This document shows, piece by piece, positions 13,725-25,574 of a stretch of DNA of 64,000 nucleotides (position 1 is the stretch's first letter; every line of letters begins with the position of its first letter). The position numbers and the translations under genes are program-made. The notes beneath the pieces were generated by a model. The model was not told the origin of the DNA and did no database searches. It was given only the letters and a program-made list of their open reading frames with translations. Where the stretch lies: assembly GCF_004851605.1 (NCBI RefSeq), contig NZ_CP031093.1:1798001-1862000 (forward strand). The letters run 5' to 3'. The DNA comes from Hydrocarboniclastica marina. GTDB taxonomy: Bacteria > Pseudomonadota > Gammaproteobacteria > Pseudomonadales > Oleiphilaceae.

Positions 13725-14429
13725 ATGTTGGTAAGTGTTTATCGCTATAACCCGGAAGTAGACAACGCCCCTTATATGCAGGATATCGATCTGGACGTTC
13801 CTGCAGACAAGGATCTGATGATTCTTGATGTGCTCAACCTGCTGAAAGAAAAAGATCCAACCCTGGCTTACCGGCGCTCCTGCCGGGAGGGCGTCTGTGG
13901 TTCAGATGGCATGAACCTGAACGGGCGTAATGCGCTGGCCTGTGTCACACCAATGTCCGCGATCGTCAAGAAAAACAAGCTGGTCATCCGGCCGCTTCCC
14001 GGCTTGCCGGTTATTCGTGACCTGGTTGTGGATATGAGTATCTTCTACCGGCAATACGAAAAAGTTCAGCCGTACCTGATCAATGAGAACCCGACTCCGG
14101 CTCAGGAAAGACTTCAGTCTCCGGAAGACCGGGAAAAACTGGACGGCCTTTACGAGTGTATTCTTTGTGCGTGCTGTTCGACTTCGTGTCCGTCATTCTG
14201 GTGGAACCCAGAGAAGTTTATCGGTCCCGCCGGGCTTCTCCAGGCTTATCGTTTTCTCGCGGATAGTCGGGATACGGCCAAAAACGAACGGTTGGAGCGA
14301 CTGGATGATCCGTTCAGTGTATTCCGTTGCAGGGGCATCATGAACTGTGTCAGCGTCTGTCCAAAAGGCTTGAATCCAACCCGGGCTATTGGTCATATCC
14401 GCAACCTGTTGCTCAGCAAAGAAGCGTAA
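13725..14429 (+). CDS. sdhB: Succinate dehydrogenase iron-sulfur subunit SdhB
   Basis: A 234-residue subunit carrying three Fe-S clusters that link SdhA to the quinone site. The [2Fe-2S] ligands are Cys53, Cys58, Asp61 and Cys73. The CILCACCSTSCP and CVSVCPKGLNP blocks supply the [4Fe-4S] and [3Fe-4S] ligands. ATG 13725 has a GGGGAG site and gives the standard N-terminus; a frame extending 6 codons upstream overlaps sdhA and is not needed. Confidence 0.97.
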   Translation: MLVSVYRYNPEVDNAPYMQDIDLDVPADKDLMILDVLNLLKEKDPTLAYRRSCREGVCGSDGMNLNGRNALACVTPMSAIVKKNKLVIRPLPGLPVIRDLVVDMSIFYRQYEKVQPYLINENPTPAQERLQSPEDREKLDGLYECILCACCSTSCPSFWWNPEKFIGPAGLLQAYRFLADSRDTAKNERLERLDDPFSVFRCRGIMNCVSVCPKGLNPTRAIGHIRNLLLSKEA

Positions 14430-14778
14430 CTTAAAAATACGTGTAGTTATTAGCGTCGTATGTTGTTCAAAAAGAGGTCGATACCTCCTCCAAACTGACG
14501 CTATAATGTTGCGATAAGCAGCGCACCTCCCACCAAAGGCTAATAGGCCTGGTGTTTTGACGTGCGCATACTTGGAATCCGCGAGCCCAACCCAAAAAGT
14601 TGCGCTCGCGGTTTGCTGAAGAAAACCACGAGGGAAATCGCGGGAAACATCCGCACTATCTCTGGGGTGTCAGCATCGTCAGGTAAGTCGCAGCATTATC
14701 CAGCGTTACTGCACCCGCCTGATCGATCCTTTCCTCCGCAGAAATAGCCTCCCTTTTTATCAAAGGCGAGCCATTCCT
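14430..14778. other. sdhB-sucA intergenic region
   Basis: A 349-bp gap with no supported gene. A TATAAT at 14502-14507 may be the -10 of a sucA promoter, but there is no good -35. A GAGGTCGATACCTC partial palindrome overlaps that position (14474-14487) and could be an operator. If transcription starts near 14514 the sucA leader is about 265 nt, long enough for RNA-level control. I cannot identify a named riboswitch by eye. Confidence 0.4.
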
Positions 14779-17613
14779 ATGCACGAAAGCATCATGGAGC
14801 AACTTTGGCAGACGTCCCACCTGCAGGGCGGGAATCTGACCTACGTCGAGCAGCTCTTTGAAACCTATCTGAGCGATCCCAACGCGATCCCCGAAGAGTG
14901 GCGATCTTATTTTGATAAACTGCCCCGTCACGAGGGAAGCCCGACCAAAGATGTTTCCCACGCGGCTATCCGTGAGCAGTTCCTGCAGATATCCAAGAAT
15001 CAGCGACGCTACATCGGTTCAGAGGCCAGCCCGGCTGTTTCCGAGGCTGATCGACGGCAGGTTCGCGTTCTTCAGCTAATCAACGCCTACCGTTTCCGGG
15101 GCCACCAACGTGCTCAGCTTGATCCCTTGGGGATCATGAACCGGGACCCGGTGGAAGATCTTGACCTAGCGTTCCACGGCCTGACCCATGACGATCTGAA
15201 TCTGGAGTTCCAGACTGGTTCGCTGTGCTTCGGCGCCGAGAAAATGAAGCTCAAGGACATCATCGACGGCCTGGACCGCACCTACTGTAATACGGTGGGC
15301 CCCGAGTACATGCACATCGTCGACACGCCGACCAAGCGCTGGTTCCAGAGTCGACTTGAGCCCGTGCGTTCGCATCCGGTCTTTGAAGAGCAGACCCGCA
15401 CGCACATCCTTGAGCGCCTTACTGCCGCGGAAGGGCTTGAACGGTACCTGGGTTCGCGTTATCCGGGCGTGAAACGCTTTGGGCTGGAAGGGGGCGAGAG
15501 CCTTATTCCCTGTCTGGATGAACTGATCCAGCGCGCGGGCAGTTACGGCGCCAAAGAGATCGTCATTGGCATGGCCCACCGCGGCCGGCTCAATGTACTG
15601 GTCAACACACTGGGCAAGAATCCTAAAGAACTGTTCGACGAGTTCGAGGGGAAGAAGACTTACGATCAGGGTTCTGGCGACGTTAAGTATCACCAGGGCT
15701 TCTCTTCCAACGTCATGACGTCCGGCGGTGAGGTCCATCTGGCGCTTGCGTTCAACCCGTCGCACCTGGAGATCGTCACGCCGGTAGTGGTTGGCTCCGT
15801 ACGGGCCCGCCAGACCCGCCGTGAGGACGAGATCGGTCAGCAGGTTCTGCCCATCATTCTGCACGGCGACGCTTCGTTTGCTGGCCAGGGTGTCAGCATG
15901 GAAACGCTGCAAATGTCCCAGACCCGCGCCTACAAGGTGGGTGGGACTGTGCACGTCGTGGTCAACAACCAGGTGGGCTTTACCACCAGTCGTCAGGACG
16001 ACGCGCGCTCAACCGAGTATTGTACCGACGTCGCCAAGATGATCCAGGCGCCAATCCTGCACGTTAACGCGGATGATCCCGAAGCAGTCATGTTCGTGAC
16101 GCAGCTGGCCCTGGACTACCGCAACGAGTTCAAGCGCGATGTCGTCATAGACCTGGTCTGTTATCGCCGTCGCGGCCACAACGAGGCCGACGAGCCATCG
16201 TCGACCCAGCCGATGATGTACAGCAAGATTCGCAGTCTGCCGGGGACCCGCGAGCAGTATGCCCGTCATTTGATCGACGCGGGCGTGATTGACGAGGATG
16301 CTGCCCGGCAAATGGAAATGGATTATCGGGATGCGCTCGACCGTGGCGACCACGTTGTGAAGGCGTTGGTAAAGGAGCCCAACAAGGAGCTCTACGTTGA
16401 CTGGAGCCCTTACGTCGGCCACGAGTGGACAGCCAAGTGCAAAACCAGCGTCAATCTCAAGACCCTGAAAAAGCTTGGCAAGAAGATGAGCCAGCTGCCC
16501 GAAGGGTTCGTTGTTCAACGCCAGGTCAACAAAATCGTCGAAGACCGCAGCAAGATGAACCAGGGCGCGATGCCGCTCAACTGGGGTTTTGGCGAAACCA
16601 TGGCCTACGCCACGCTGTTGAATGAGGGTCATCCCATTCGCATCACAGGCCAGGACGTCGGTCGCGGTACCTTTTCCCATCGCCATGCAGTTCTGCATAA
16701 CCAGAAAGACGGCTCGACCTTTGTGCCATTGCAGAATCTGGCCGAAGATCAGCCGCTTTTCGAAATCTATGACTCCCTTCTGTCAGAAGAGGCGGTGGTT
16801 GCCTTTGAGTATGGCTACGCTTCAACAACGCCGGACGCCCTGATTGTCTGGGAAGCGCAGTTTGGTGATTTCGCCAATGGTGCACAGGTGGTGATTGACC
16901 AGTTCATTACCAGCGGTGAGCACAAGTGGGGGCGTTTGTGTGGTCTGACGATGCTGTTGCCCCACGGTTATGAAGGCCAGGGACCGGAGCACTCGTCAGC
17001 GCGTATTGAGCGCTTTCTGCAGATGTGTGCCGAGCACAACATCCAGGTTTGTGTGCCGACGACCCCCTCGCAGGTATTCCATATGCTGCGCAGGCAGGTG
17101 AAACGGCCATTGCGGAAGCCGCTGATTGCCATTACGCCAAAAAGTCTGCTGCGCCATAAGGAAGCCATATCTGGCCTGGACGACCTTTGTGAAGGTACTT
17201 TCCAGACGGTATTGCCTGAGAAAGAGCCGCCCGAGCCCAAGAAAACCGAGCGTCTTATCATGTGCAGCGGCAAGGTCTATTACGATCTTCTGGAAAAGAA
17301 AAAAGCGGATAACCGGGACGACACCGCTATCGTCCGTCTGGAACAGTTATATCCCTTCCCGGGAGATGACCTGGATGAAATCCTGGCACCTTATAAGAAG
17401 CTGAAAAAGGTCGTATGGTGTCAGGAAGAGCCAATGAACCAGGGCGCCTGGTACAGCAGTCAGCACCATATGCGCCAGGCTCTGAACAGACTGAATCCCA
17501 AGCTTTACCTCCAATATGCCGGTCGCCCGCCTTCCGCGGCGCCTGCTTCCGGTTACGCTTCTGTTCATATTGAGGAGCAGAAAGCCCTCGTCAACGAAGC
17601 TTTTGATGCCTGA
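14779..17613 (+). CDS. sucA: 2-oxoglutarate dehydrogenase E1 component
   Basis: A 944-residue thiamine diphosphate enzyme that decarboxylates 2-oxoglutarate in the OGDH complex. The N-terminus (MHESIMEQLWQTSHLQGGN) is the peripheral-binding segment of SucA. ThDP/Mg binding and active-site segments include IGMAHRGRLNVL, HGDASFAGQGVSMET and VVNNQVGFTTS. Length is close to E. coli SucA (933). sucB follows 26 bp later, so sucAB-lpdA form one transcription unit. Confidence 0.98.
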   Translation: MHESIMEQLWQTSHLQGGNLTYVEQLFETYLSDPNAIPEEWRSYFDKLPRHEGSPTKDVSHAAIREQFLQISKNQRRYIGSEASPAVSEADRRQVRVLQLINAYRFRGHQRAQLDPLGIMNRDPVEDLDLAFHGLTHDDLNLEFQTGSLCFGAEKMKLKDIIDGLDRTYCNTVGPEYMHIVDTPTKRWFQSRLEPVRSHPVFEEQTRTHILERLTAAEGLERYLGSRYPGVKRFGLEGGESLIPCLDELIQRAGSYGAKEIVIGMAHRGRLNVLVNTLGKNPKELFDEFEGKKTYDQGSGDVKYHQGFSSNVMTSGGEVHLALAFNPSHLEIVTPVVVGSVRARQTRREDEIGQQVLPIILHGDASFAGQGVSMETLQMSQTRAYKVGGTVHVVVNNQVGFTTSRQDDARSTEYCTDVAKMIQAPILHVNADDPEAVMFVTQLALDYRNEFKRDVVIDLVCYRRRGHNEADEPSSTQPMMYSKIRSLPGTREQYARHLIDAGVIDEDAARQMEMDYRDALDRGDHVVKALVKEPNKELYVDWSPYVGHEWTAKCKTSVNLKTLKKLGKKMSQLPEGFVVQRQVNKIVEDRSKMNQGAMPLNWGFGETMAYATLLNEGHPIRITGQDVGRGTFSHRHAVLHNQKDGSTFVPLQNLAEDQPLFEIYDSLLSEEAVVAFEYGYASTTPDALIVWEAQFGDFANGAQVVIDQFITSGEHKWGRLCGLTMLLPHGYEGQGPEHSSARIERFLQMCAEHNIQVCVPTTPSQVFHMLRRQVKRPLRKPLIAITPKSLLRHKEAISGLDDLCEGTFQTVLPEKEPPEPKKTERLIMCSGKVYYDLLEKKKADNRDDTAIVRLEQLYPFPGDDLDEILAPYKKLKKVVWCQEEPMNQGAWYSSQHHMRQALNRLNPKLYLQYAGRPPSAAPASGYASVHIEEQKALVNEAFDA

Positions 17614-17639
17614 TGAGCCACTGACGCAAAGGACACGTA

Positions 17640-18896
17640 ATGACCACTGAAATCAAAGCTCCGGTGTTCCCGGAATCCGTCGCTGAAGGAACCGTAGCCA
17701 CTTGGCATAAAAAGCCCGGTGAAGCCTGTGCCCGCGATGAGTTGATCGTCGACATCGAGACAGACAAGGTTGTGTTGGAAGTAGTGGCGCCGGACGACGG
17801 TGTTATCGAAGAGATCATCAAGGACGAGGGTGATGTCGTCGCCAGCGGCGAGGTGATAGGCAAGTTCAAGGCTGGTGCAACCGGTAGCGACAGCGACGCT
17901 ACGGCCAACGATGGCAGTAAGGATCAGAAGCAGGCATCCGAGGCGCGTGATTCGGGTAAACAGGATGAGCCCGCTCAGGAGGAACCTGAGAGTGGCGAGG
18001 GGCCCATCCTCACGCCGGCAGCACGGCGACTGGTACAGGAAAATGACCTGAACCCCAACCGTATAGAAGCCACGGGCAAGGGCGGTCGGCTGCTCAAGGA
18101 AGATGTCCTGGCTCATCTGGAAAAAAGCCCAGCCAGCGGGACTCAGTCATCGGCCCCAAGCACTTCGGCGATGCCCGCTACGGATATTCCCGAAGGCCGC
18201 CCGGAAAAGCGGGTGCCGATGACACGGTTACGCGCCAGCATCGCCAAGCGCCTGGTCGAAGCGCAACAAACCGCGGCCATGTTGACGACCTTCAACGAAG
18301 TCAACATGAAACCCATCATGGACTTGCGCGCGCAATACAAAGACGCTTTCGAGAAGAAGCATGGCGTCAAACTGGGCTTCATGTCGTTCTTCGTCAAGGC
18401 GACGGTCGAGGCTCTGAAGCGCTTCCCCGCGGTAAACGCGTCTATCGATGGTAATGACATGGTCTACCACGGCTATCAGGACATCGGTGTTGCCGTTTCC
18501 ACTGATCGTGGACTGGTCGTGCCTGTTCTGCGGGATACCGACTCGCTCGGTCTCGCGGATATCGAAAAAACGATTAACGACTACGGTAAGCGCGCGCGCG
18601 ACGGCAAGCTGTCCATCGATGATATGACGGGCGGAACATTCACTATTTCCAACGGCGGGATTTTCGGCTCGCTGCTGTCAACCCCGATTCTTAACCCGCC
18701 GCAGACGGCCATCCTGGGTATGCACAAGATTCAGGAGCGGCCCATGGCTATGAATGGTCAGGTGCAGATTCTGCCCATGATGTATCTGGCCGTTTCCTAT
18801 GACCACCGCATGATCGATGGTAAGGAAGCTGTGCAGTTCCTGGTGGCGCTGAAAGAGATGCTTGAGGAGCCGGCACGCATTCTGCTGGATGTGTAG
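17640..18896 (+). CDS. sucB: Dihydrolipoyllysine succinyltransferase E2 component
   Basis: A 418-residue core enzyme of the 2-oxoglutarate dehydrogenase complex. One lipoyl domain with Lys43 ([10 protein letters not shown]) is followed by a flexible acidic/Gln-rich linker. The subunit-binding domain ([15 protein letters not shown]) is near residue 125. The catalytic domain ends with the active-site His389 and Asp393 ([12 protein letters not shown]). A single lipoyl domain and the length fit SucB rather than the pyruvate enzyme AceF. Confidence 0.97.
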   Translation: MTTEIKAPVFPESVAEGTVATWHKKPGEACARDELIVDIETDKVVLEVVAPDDGVIEEIIKDEGDVVASGEVIGKFKAGATGSDSDATANDGSKDQKQASEARDSGKQDEPAQEEPESGEGPILTPAARRLVQENDLNPNRIEATGKGGRLLKEDVLAHLEKSPASGTQSSAPSTSAMPATDIPEGRPEKRVPMTRLRASIAKRLVEAQQTAAMLTTFNEVNMKPIMDLRAQYKDAFEKKHGVKLGFMSFFVKATVEALKRFPAVNASIDGNDMVYHGYQDIGVAVSTDRGLVVPVLRDTDSLGLADIEKTINDYGKRARDGKLSIDDMTGGTFTISNGGIFGSLLSTPILNPPQTAILGMHKIQERPMAMNGQVQILPMMYLAVSYDHRMIDGKEAVQFLVALKEMLEEPARILLDV

Positions 18897-18938
18897 CTGG
18901 ATCTGCCTATTCAATTCATTCGGACAAAAACGGACTAG

Positions 18939-20384
<1,446 letters not shown>

Positions 20385-20571
20385 TCACGACTGCTAGAGG
20401 TGTCGTGAAGCATTGGTGGTACAGGTGCTTCGCGGCATTGCACCCAAAGTGGAAAAGAAGGCAACGGCGTCGTCTTTTTCAGTCTCTGTCAACCAGCGCA
20501 AGCTGGTCGGGAAACAGGTTTAAGTGTCCTCTCTAAATAGAGGCAAAGCCTAGAAAAATGGGATTATTCTT

Positions 20572-21741
20572 ATGAACCTGCACGAATATCAGGGCAAGCA
20601 ACTCTTTGCCGAGTATGGGCTTCCGGTATCGAAAGGCTACGCCTGTGATACCGCTGAAGAAGCGGCCGCGGCTGCCGACAAGATCGGTGGTGAAAAATGG
20701 GTCGTCAAGGCCCAGGTTCATGCCGGTGGTCGCGGCAAGGCCGGCGGCGTAAAGCTGGTCACCAGTAAAGATGAAATTCGGGCATTTGCTGAGAAGTGGC
20801 TCGGCCAACGTCTGGTGACCTACCAGACAGACGAACATGGGCAGCCAGTATCCAAAATTCTCGTTGAAAGCTGCACGGATATTGCCCAGGAGCTTTATCT
20901 TGGCGCCGTGATCGATCGCGCTACGCGTCGTGTCGTATTCATGGCCTCGACTGAGGGTGGTGTCGAGATCGAGAAAGTCGCCGAGGAAACGCCAGAAAAG
21001 ATTCTGAAGGCGACAATTGACCCCTTGGTTGGCGCCCAGCCTTATCAGGGCCGTGACCTGGCCTTCCAACTTGGCCTTGAGGGTCAGCAAATCAAGCAGT
21101 TCGTCCATATATTCATGGGCTTGGCGAAGCTATTTCATGAGAAAGATCTCGCACTCATCGAGATCAACCCTCTGGTTATAACCGACGAGGGTAACCTGCA
21201 CTGTCTCGACGCGAAGCTTGGGGTTGATGGCAACGCTCTGTATCGCCAGAAGCAACTGAGCGAGATGCGCGATCTCTCCCAGGAAGACGAACGCGAAGCC
21301 CACGCCACCAAGTACGAACTCAACTACGTTGCGCTTGACGGTAACATCGGCTGCATGGTTAACGGCGCTGGCCTGGCCATGGGCACCATGGACATCATCA
21401 AGCTCCACGGCGGTAAGCCTGCCAACTTCCTCGACGTAGGGGGCGGCGCGACCAAAGAGCGGGTCGGCGAAGCGTTCAAGATCATTCTGTCCGACGAAAA
21501 CGTCAAGGCCGTACTGGTCAACATCTTCGGCGGCATCGTGCGCTGCGACATGATTGCGGAAGGCATTATCGGCGCGGTCGAGCAGGTTGGCGTGAAGGTG
21601 CCGGTCGTGGTTCGTCTGGAAGGTAACAATGCCGAGTTGGGCACAGAGAAACTGGCGAACAGCGGTTTGAATATCATTGCGGCAACCAGCCTGACAGAGG
21701 CCGCCGAGAAAGTGGTAGCAGCAGCGGGAGGTAACGCATGA
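20572..21741 (+). CDS. sucC: Succinyl-CoA synthetase beta subunit
   Basis: A 389-residue ATP-grasp subunit. Together with SucD it converts succinyl-CoA to succinate with nucleotide phosphorylation. [19 protein letters not shown] is the standard N-terminus, and [20 protein letters not shown] is the nucleotide-binding segment. The C-terminal domain has [17 protein letters not shown], which contacts the phosphohistidine loop. It follows lpdA after 187 bp and overlaps sucD by 4 bases (ATGA). Confidence 0.97.
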   Translation: MNLHEYQGKQLFAEYGLPVSKGYACDTAEEAAAAADKIGGEKWVVKAQVHAGGRGKAGGVKLVTSKDEIRAFAEKWLGQRLVTYQTDEHGQPVSKILVESCTDIAQELYLGAVIDRATRRVVFMASTEGGVEIEKVAEETPEKILKATIDPLVGAQPYQGRDLAFQLGLEGQQIKQFVHIFMGLAKLFHEKDLALIEINPLVITDEGNLHCLDAKLGVDGNALYRQKQLSEMRDLSQEDEREAHATKYELNYVALDGNIGCMVNGAGLAMGTMDIIKLHGGKPANFLDVGGGATKERVGEAFKIILSDENVKAVLVNIFGGIVRCDMIAEGIIGAVEQVGVKVPVVVRLEGNNAELGTEKLANSGLNIIAATSLTEAAEKVVAAAGGNA

Positions 21742-22610
21742 GCATCCTGATCGATAAAAACACCAAGGTTATATGCCAGGGTTTTACGGGCTCTCAGGGC
21801 ACCTTCCATAGCGAGCAGGCTATCGCGTACGGCACCAACATGGTCGGTGGCGTCAGCCCTGGCAAGGGCGGCTCGGAGCATCTTGGCTTACCTGTGTTCA
21901 ACACCGTGCGCGAAGCGGTCGAACAGACCGGTGCCGAAGCGACAGTCATCTACGTGCCGGCTCCGTTTTGCAAAGACGCTATCATCGAAGCGGCAGATGC
22001 AGGGATTCAGCTAATCGTCTGCATAACCGAAGGCATTCCGACCCTGGATATGCTCGATGCCAAGGAATATGTTGATGCGCGCGGTGTGCGCATGATTGGC
22101 CCCAACTGCCCCGGTGTCATTACGCCTGGTGAGACCAAGATTGGTATCATGCCCGGCCATATACACAAGCCAGGCCGGGTCGGTATCGTCTCCCGCTCGG
22201 GCACGCTGACTTATGAAGCGGTCAAGCAGACTACCGACTTTGGCTACGGCCAGTCCAGTTGTGTCGGTATTGGCGGGGACCCGATTCCGGGCTCCAGTTT
22301 TATTGATATCCTGAAGCTGTTTGAAAAGGACCCCCAGACCGAAGCTATCGTTATGATCGGTGAGATCGGCGGCACTGCTGAAGAAGAAGCAGCAGCTTTC
22401 ATCAAGGAGCACGTTACCAAGCCGGTTGTGTCTTACATAGCGGGTGTTACCGCACCCCCAGGTAAGCGCATGGGTCACGCGGGCGCCATCATAGCTGGTG
22501 GTAAAGGCACTGCCGATGAAAAGTTCAAAACGCTGCAGGACGCCGGGGTCAAGACGGTTAGAAGCCTGGCTGACATAGGCAAGGCGTTGAAGGAAGTCAC
22601 CGGCTGGTAG
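21738..22610 (+). CDS. sucD: Succinyl-CoA synthetase alpha subunit
   Basis: A 290-residue CoA-binding subunit. The phosphorylated residue is His247 in [17 protein letters not shown] (His246 in E. coli). The N-terminal CoA-binding Rossmann fold starts [16 protein letters not shown]. Its ATG overlaps the sucC stop, and a strong terminator follows, closing the TCA block. Confidence 0.98.
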   Translation: MSILIDKNTKVICQGFTGSQGTFHSEQAIAYGTNMVGGVSPGKGGSEHLGLPVFNTVREAVEQTGAEATVIYVPAPFCKDAIIEAADAGIQLIVCITEGIPTLDMLDAKEYVDARGVRMIGPNCPGVITPGETKIGIMPGHIHKPGRVGIVSRSGTLTYEAVKQTTDFGYGQSSCVGIGGDPIPGSSFIDILKLFEKDPQTEAIVMIGEIGGTAEEEAAAFIKEHVTKPVVSYIAGVTAPPGKRMGHAGAIIAGGKGTADEKFKTLQDAGVKTVRSLADIGKALKEVTGW

Positions 22611-22625
22611 ACTGACACTTCTTTT

Positions 22626-22662
22626 AAAAAGCCGATATCTCAGCAAGATATCGGCTTTTTTT
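22626..22662 (+). terminator. Rho-independent terminator after sucD
   Basis: A stem of 15 bp, AAAAA plus GCCGATATCT pairing with AGATATCGGC plus TTTTT, with loop CAGCA and a seven-T run. It lies 16 bases after the sucD stop. Confidence 0.93.
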
Positions 22663-22714
22663 ATGTTTCGGCTTTAAGTCGAAACGGCGTCTTTCAGGCT
22701 GTGGCGACTAAGCC

Positions 22715-22743
22715 ACGACACTGCTTGCCCTTGTGACTATAAT
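22715..22743 (+). promoter_or_regulatory. Probable trpS-scpA promoter
   Basis: ACGACA (22715-22720) and a perfect TATAAT (22738-22743) are 17 bases apart, about 30 bases before the trpS TTG start. The -35 matches four of six positions. Confidence 0.5.
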
Positions 22744-22773
22744 GACCGGACATTTTTGTCAAAGGAGACACCC

Positions 22774-23988
22774 TTGGGTTCGGTTGAATCGCAGCAACGC
22801 GTTCTGTCCGGAATGCGTCCGACCGGCAGACTGCACCTCGGTCACTACCACGGTGTTCTAAAAAACTGGGTCAAGCTGCAGTACGAGTTCGAGTGTTTTT
22901 TCTTCGTGGCTGACTGGCATGCGTTGACGACGCACTATGATGAGCCCCAGGCCATTGAGCAGCACGTCTGGGACATGGTCGTGGATTGGCTCGCCGCCGG
23001 CGTCAATCCAGGCTCGGCAACACTGTTTATCCAGTCCCGTATTCCAGAACATGCCGAACTGCACCTGCTGCTGTCGATGATCACTCCGTTGGGCTGGCTG
23101 GAGCGAGTCCCTACCTACAAGGATCAGCAGGAGAGTCTGCGGCACAAGGACCTCGCGACCTACGGCTTCCTCGGTTACCCCTTGCTGCAATCGGCGGATA
23201 TTCTGGCTTATCGGGCGGGACAGGTACCGGTCGGCGCCGATCAGGTTTCCCATGTCGAAATTACACGGGAAGTCGCCAGGCGGTTCAACCATCTCTATGG
23301 ACGTGAACCGAATTTTGAAGAGCAGGCTGAAGCGGCCATCATCAAGATGGGCAAAAAGAATGCGCGTCTCTACCGCAGCCTGCGCCGGCGTTTTCTGGAG
23401 CAGGGCGATGAGGAAGCCCTGGAGACCGCGCGGGCGCTGCTCAAAGAACAACAGAATGTCTCGCTGGGTGACCGCGAGCGCCTGTATGGCTATATCGAAG
23501 GCGGCGGCAAGGTTATTCTGCCCGAGCCGCAGGAGTTACTGACCCCCGCGGCCAAAATGCCCGGCCTCGACGGCAGGAAGATGTCCAAATCCTACAATAA
23601 CACCATAGGGCTTCGCGAAGAGCCCGATCAGGTTGTGACCAAGATCCGCACTATGCAAACCGACCCTCAGCGTGTACGCAGGAGTGATCCCGGCGAGCCT
23701 GAGAAGTGTCCAGTCTGGGACTTGCACAAAATTTATTCCGACTCCACTACCCAGGACTGGGTTGAGCAAGGCTGTCGGAGCGCAGGTATCGGTTGTATCG
23801 AGTGTAAACAGCCCGTTATAGATGCGATTCTGGCGGAACTCAAACCGGTACACGACCGGGCCGCAGAGTATGAAAACAATCCTGATCTGGTCAGGTCCAT
23901 TATCGACGAAGGCTGCGAGGAGGCCCGTGACGCCGCTCGGGATACACTGGATGAAGTGCGCAAAGCCATGGGTCTGGTCTATCGATGA
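22774..23988 (+). CDS. trpS: Tryptophanyl-tRNA synthetase
   Basis: A 404-residue class I aminoacyl-tRNA synthetase that charges tRNA-Trp. The HIGH-type motif is GRLHLGHYHG and the KMSKS motif is GRKMSKSYNN. The start is a rare TTG at 22774: AAAGGAG lies 6 bases upstream of it and runs through the only longer start (TTG 22756), which therefore cannot use it. Longer than E. coli TrpS (334), in line with the long proteobacterial TrpS form. Its stop overlaps the scpA start (ATGA), which suggests coupling to the condensin genes. Confidence 0.94.
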   Translation: MGSVESQQRVLSGMRPTGRLHLGHYHGVLKNWVKLQYEFECFFFVADWHALTTHYDEPQAIEQHVWDMVVDWLAAGVNPGSATLFIQSRIPEHAELHLLLSMITPLGWLERVPTYKDQQESLRHKDLATYGFLGYPLLQSADILAYRAGQVPVGADQVSHVEITREVARRFNHLYGREPNFEEQAEAAIIKMGKKNARLYRSLRRRFLEQGDEEALETARALLKEQQNVSLGDRERLYGYIEGGGKVILPEPQELLTPAAKMPGLDGRKMSKSYNNTIGLREEPDQVVTKIRTMQTDPQRVRRSDPGEPEKCPVWDLHKIYSDSTTQDWVEQGCRSAGIGCIECKQPVIDAILAELKPVHDRAAEYENNPDLVRSIIDEGCEEARDAARDTLDEVRKAMGLVYR

Positions 23989-24824
23989 GCCATAGCGAAG
24001 ACGAAGCGCAGTTGAGTGAATCAGGGGCTTCTGATCACGAGCCAGTGCCCAGGGCGCGCGTTTCCGGCAAGCCGATACAGGAGTGGCCGAAGGACCTTTA
24101 CATTCCGCCGGACGCGCTTGCGGTCATACTTGAAGCCTTCGAGGGGCCGCTTGACTTGCTGCTGTACCTGATCCGCCGTCAGAATATGGACATCCTCGAC
24201 GTGGACGTCAGCGAGATTACTAAGCAGTACATGGACTATATCGGCTTGATGGAAGCCATGCGGTTTGAGCTGGCAGCGGAGTATCTGCTGATGGCCGCGA
24301 CACTGGCAGAAATAAAGTCGCGCATGCTGCTCCCACGCCAGCATAGCGAAGAGGAAGAAGAGCTCGACCCCCGGGCAGAGCTTATCCGGCGGCTTCAGCA
24401 GTACGAGCGTTTCAAGAAAGCGGCCGAAGACATCGATTCTCTGCCGCGCATGGATCGCGACACGTTCGGCGCGCGGGCAACGGTCCCGGACTTGCCAGAG
24501 CAGCGCGTGCATCCGGATGTGGACCTTCGCGACCTCTTACTCGCAATGCGCGAAGTCATGCGCCGCGCGGATATGTTTGAACACCACCAGGTCTCCAGGG
24601 AGCGGCTTTCGACCCGAGAACGAATGTCACGAATTCTGGAGCGGCTTCAGGGTGAGGGCTTCGTGTCATTCACGGCGCTTTTCACCTACGAAGAGGGCAA
24701 GCTTGGGGTTGTGGTGACCTTTCTTGCCACGCTGGAGCTTATAAAGGAGCAGCTGGTCGAGATTGTCCAGGCAGAAGTCTTTGCGCCCATCCATTTACGC
24801 GCGAGAATCCAGAGCACTGAATAG
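23985..24824 (+). CDS. scpA: Segregation and condensation protein A
   Basis: A 279-residue kleisin that bridges the Smc heads in the Smc-ScpAB condensin. The N-terminal helical domain holds the family pattern FEGPLDLLLYLIRRQNMDILDV near residues 50-72, and the C-terminal winged helix ends the protein. It overlaps trpS by 4 bases. smc itself is 4 kb downstream in another unit. Confidence 0.94.
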   Translation: MSHSEDEAQLSESGASDHEPVPRARVSGKPIQEWPKDLYIPPDALAVILEAFEGPLDLLLYLIRRQNMDILDVDVSEITKQYMDYIGLMEAMRFELAAEYLLMAATLAEIKSRMLLPRQHSEEEEELDPRAELIRRLQQYERFKKAAEDIDSLPRMDRDTFGARATVPDLPEQRVHPDVDLRDLLLAMREVMRRADMFEHHQVSRERLSTRERMSRILERLQGEGFVSFTALFTYEEGKLGVVVTFLATLELIKEQLVEIVQAEVFAPIHLRARIQSTE

Positions 24825-24926
24825 GCTGTTGATCTTCGTTCTATGCGCCTGGCACCTTGGTTAGAACCGGCACCTTCCTGTCGTACCCAGATTTTGAAAG
24901 TATTCTGACAAACATCCGAGCAATAA

Positions 24927-25565
24927 ATGATGGACGAGAATTACCAGCAGCTGCAAAACATAGTCGAAGCCGCACTTCTGGCAAGCGATCGGCCGTTAAG
25001 TGTGGACCAGCTGCGGGATCTTTTCGCTGAGGAGGAGCGCCCGACCAGGACTGTGGTTGAACACGTACTGAGTTTGATCAGCCAGGAATGCAGCGGGAGG
25101 GGCTACGAGCTCAAAAAGGTCGCCAGCGGTTATCGCTTCCAGGTCAGGGCGGAGTTTGCGCCCTGGGTTGGGCGCTTGTGGGAGGAGAAGCCCCAGCGAT
25201 ACTCCCGCGCGCTTTTGGAAACCCTCGCACTTATTGCCTACCGACAGCCAATCACCCGAGGTGAGATAGAAGAAGTACGGGGCGTAGCAGTTAGTTCAAA
25301 TATTGTTCGTACGCTACAGGACCGGGGATGGATTCGCGTCGTCGGCCAGCGTGACGTACCGGGTCGCCCGTCCATGTATGCAACGACGCGGGAATTTCTC
25401 GATTATTTCAACCTGACAGCCCTGGATCGGTTACCCTCACTCGCTGATATTCGCGACCTTGACGAAATCGGGCGTGAGTTTGAAGAGAAACTCCAAGCTG
25501 AACTGCAATTCGACGAATCGACCGCCGGGACGGCGGACAGTTCCGACACCAACACCTTACATTAG
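24927..25565 (+). CDS. scpB: Segregation and condensation protein B
   Basis: A 212-residue tandem winged-helix protein that binds ScpA. The family pattern is seen in VEAALLASDRPLSVDQL and in LETLALIAYRQPITRGEIEEVRG. Two consecutive ATG codons (24927 and 24930) are possible starts and the ribosome site is weak. It follows scpA after 102 bp and precedes rluB by 9 bp, the scpA-scpB-rluB order found in many gammaproteobacteria. Confidence 0.94.
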   Translation: MMDENYQQLQNIVEAALLASDRPLSVDQLRDLFAEEERPTRTVVEHVLSLISQECSGRGYELKKVASGYRFQVRAEFAPWVGRLWEEKPQRYSRALLETLALIAYRQPITRGEIEEVRGVAVSSNIVRTLQDRGWIRVVGQRDVPGRPSMYATTREFLDYFNLTALDRLPSLADIRDLDEIGREFEEKLQAELQFDESTAGTADSSDTNTLH

Positions 25566-25574
25566 GCCAGTATT

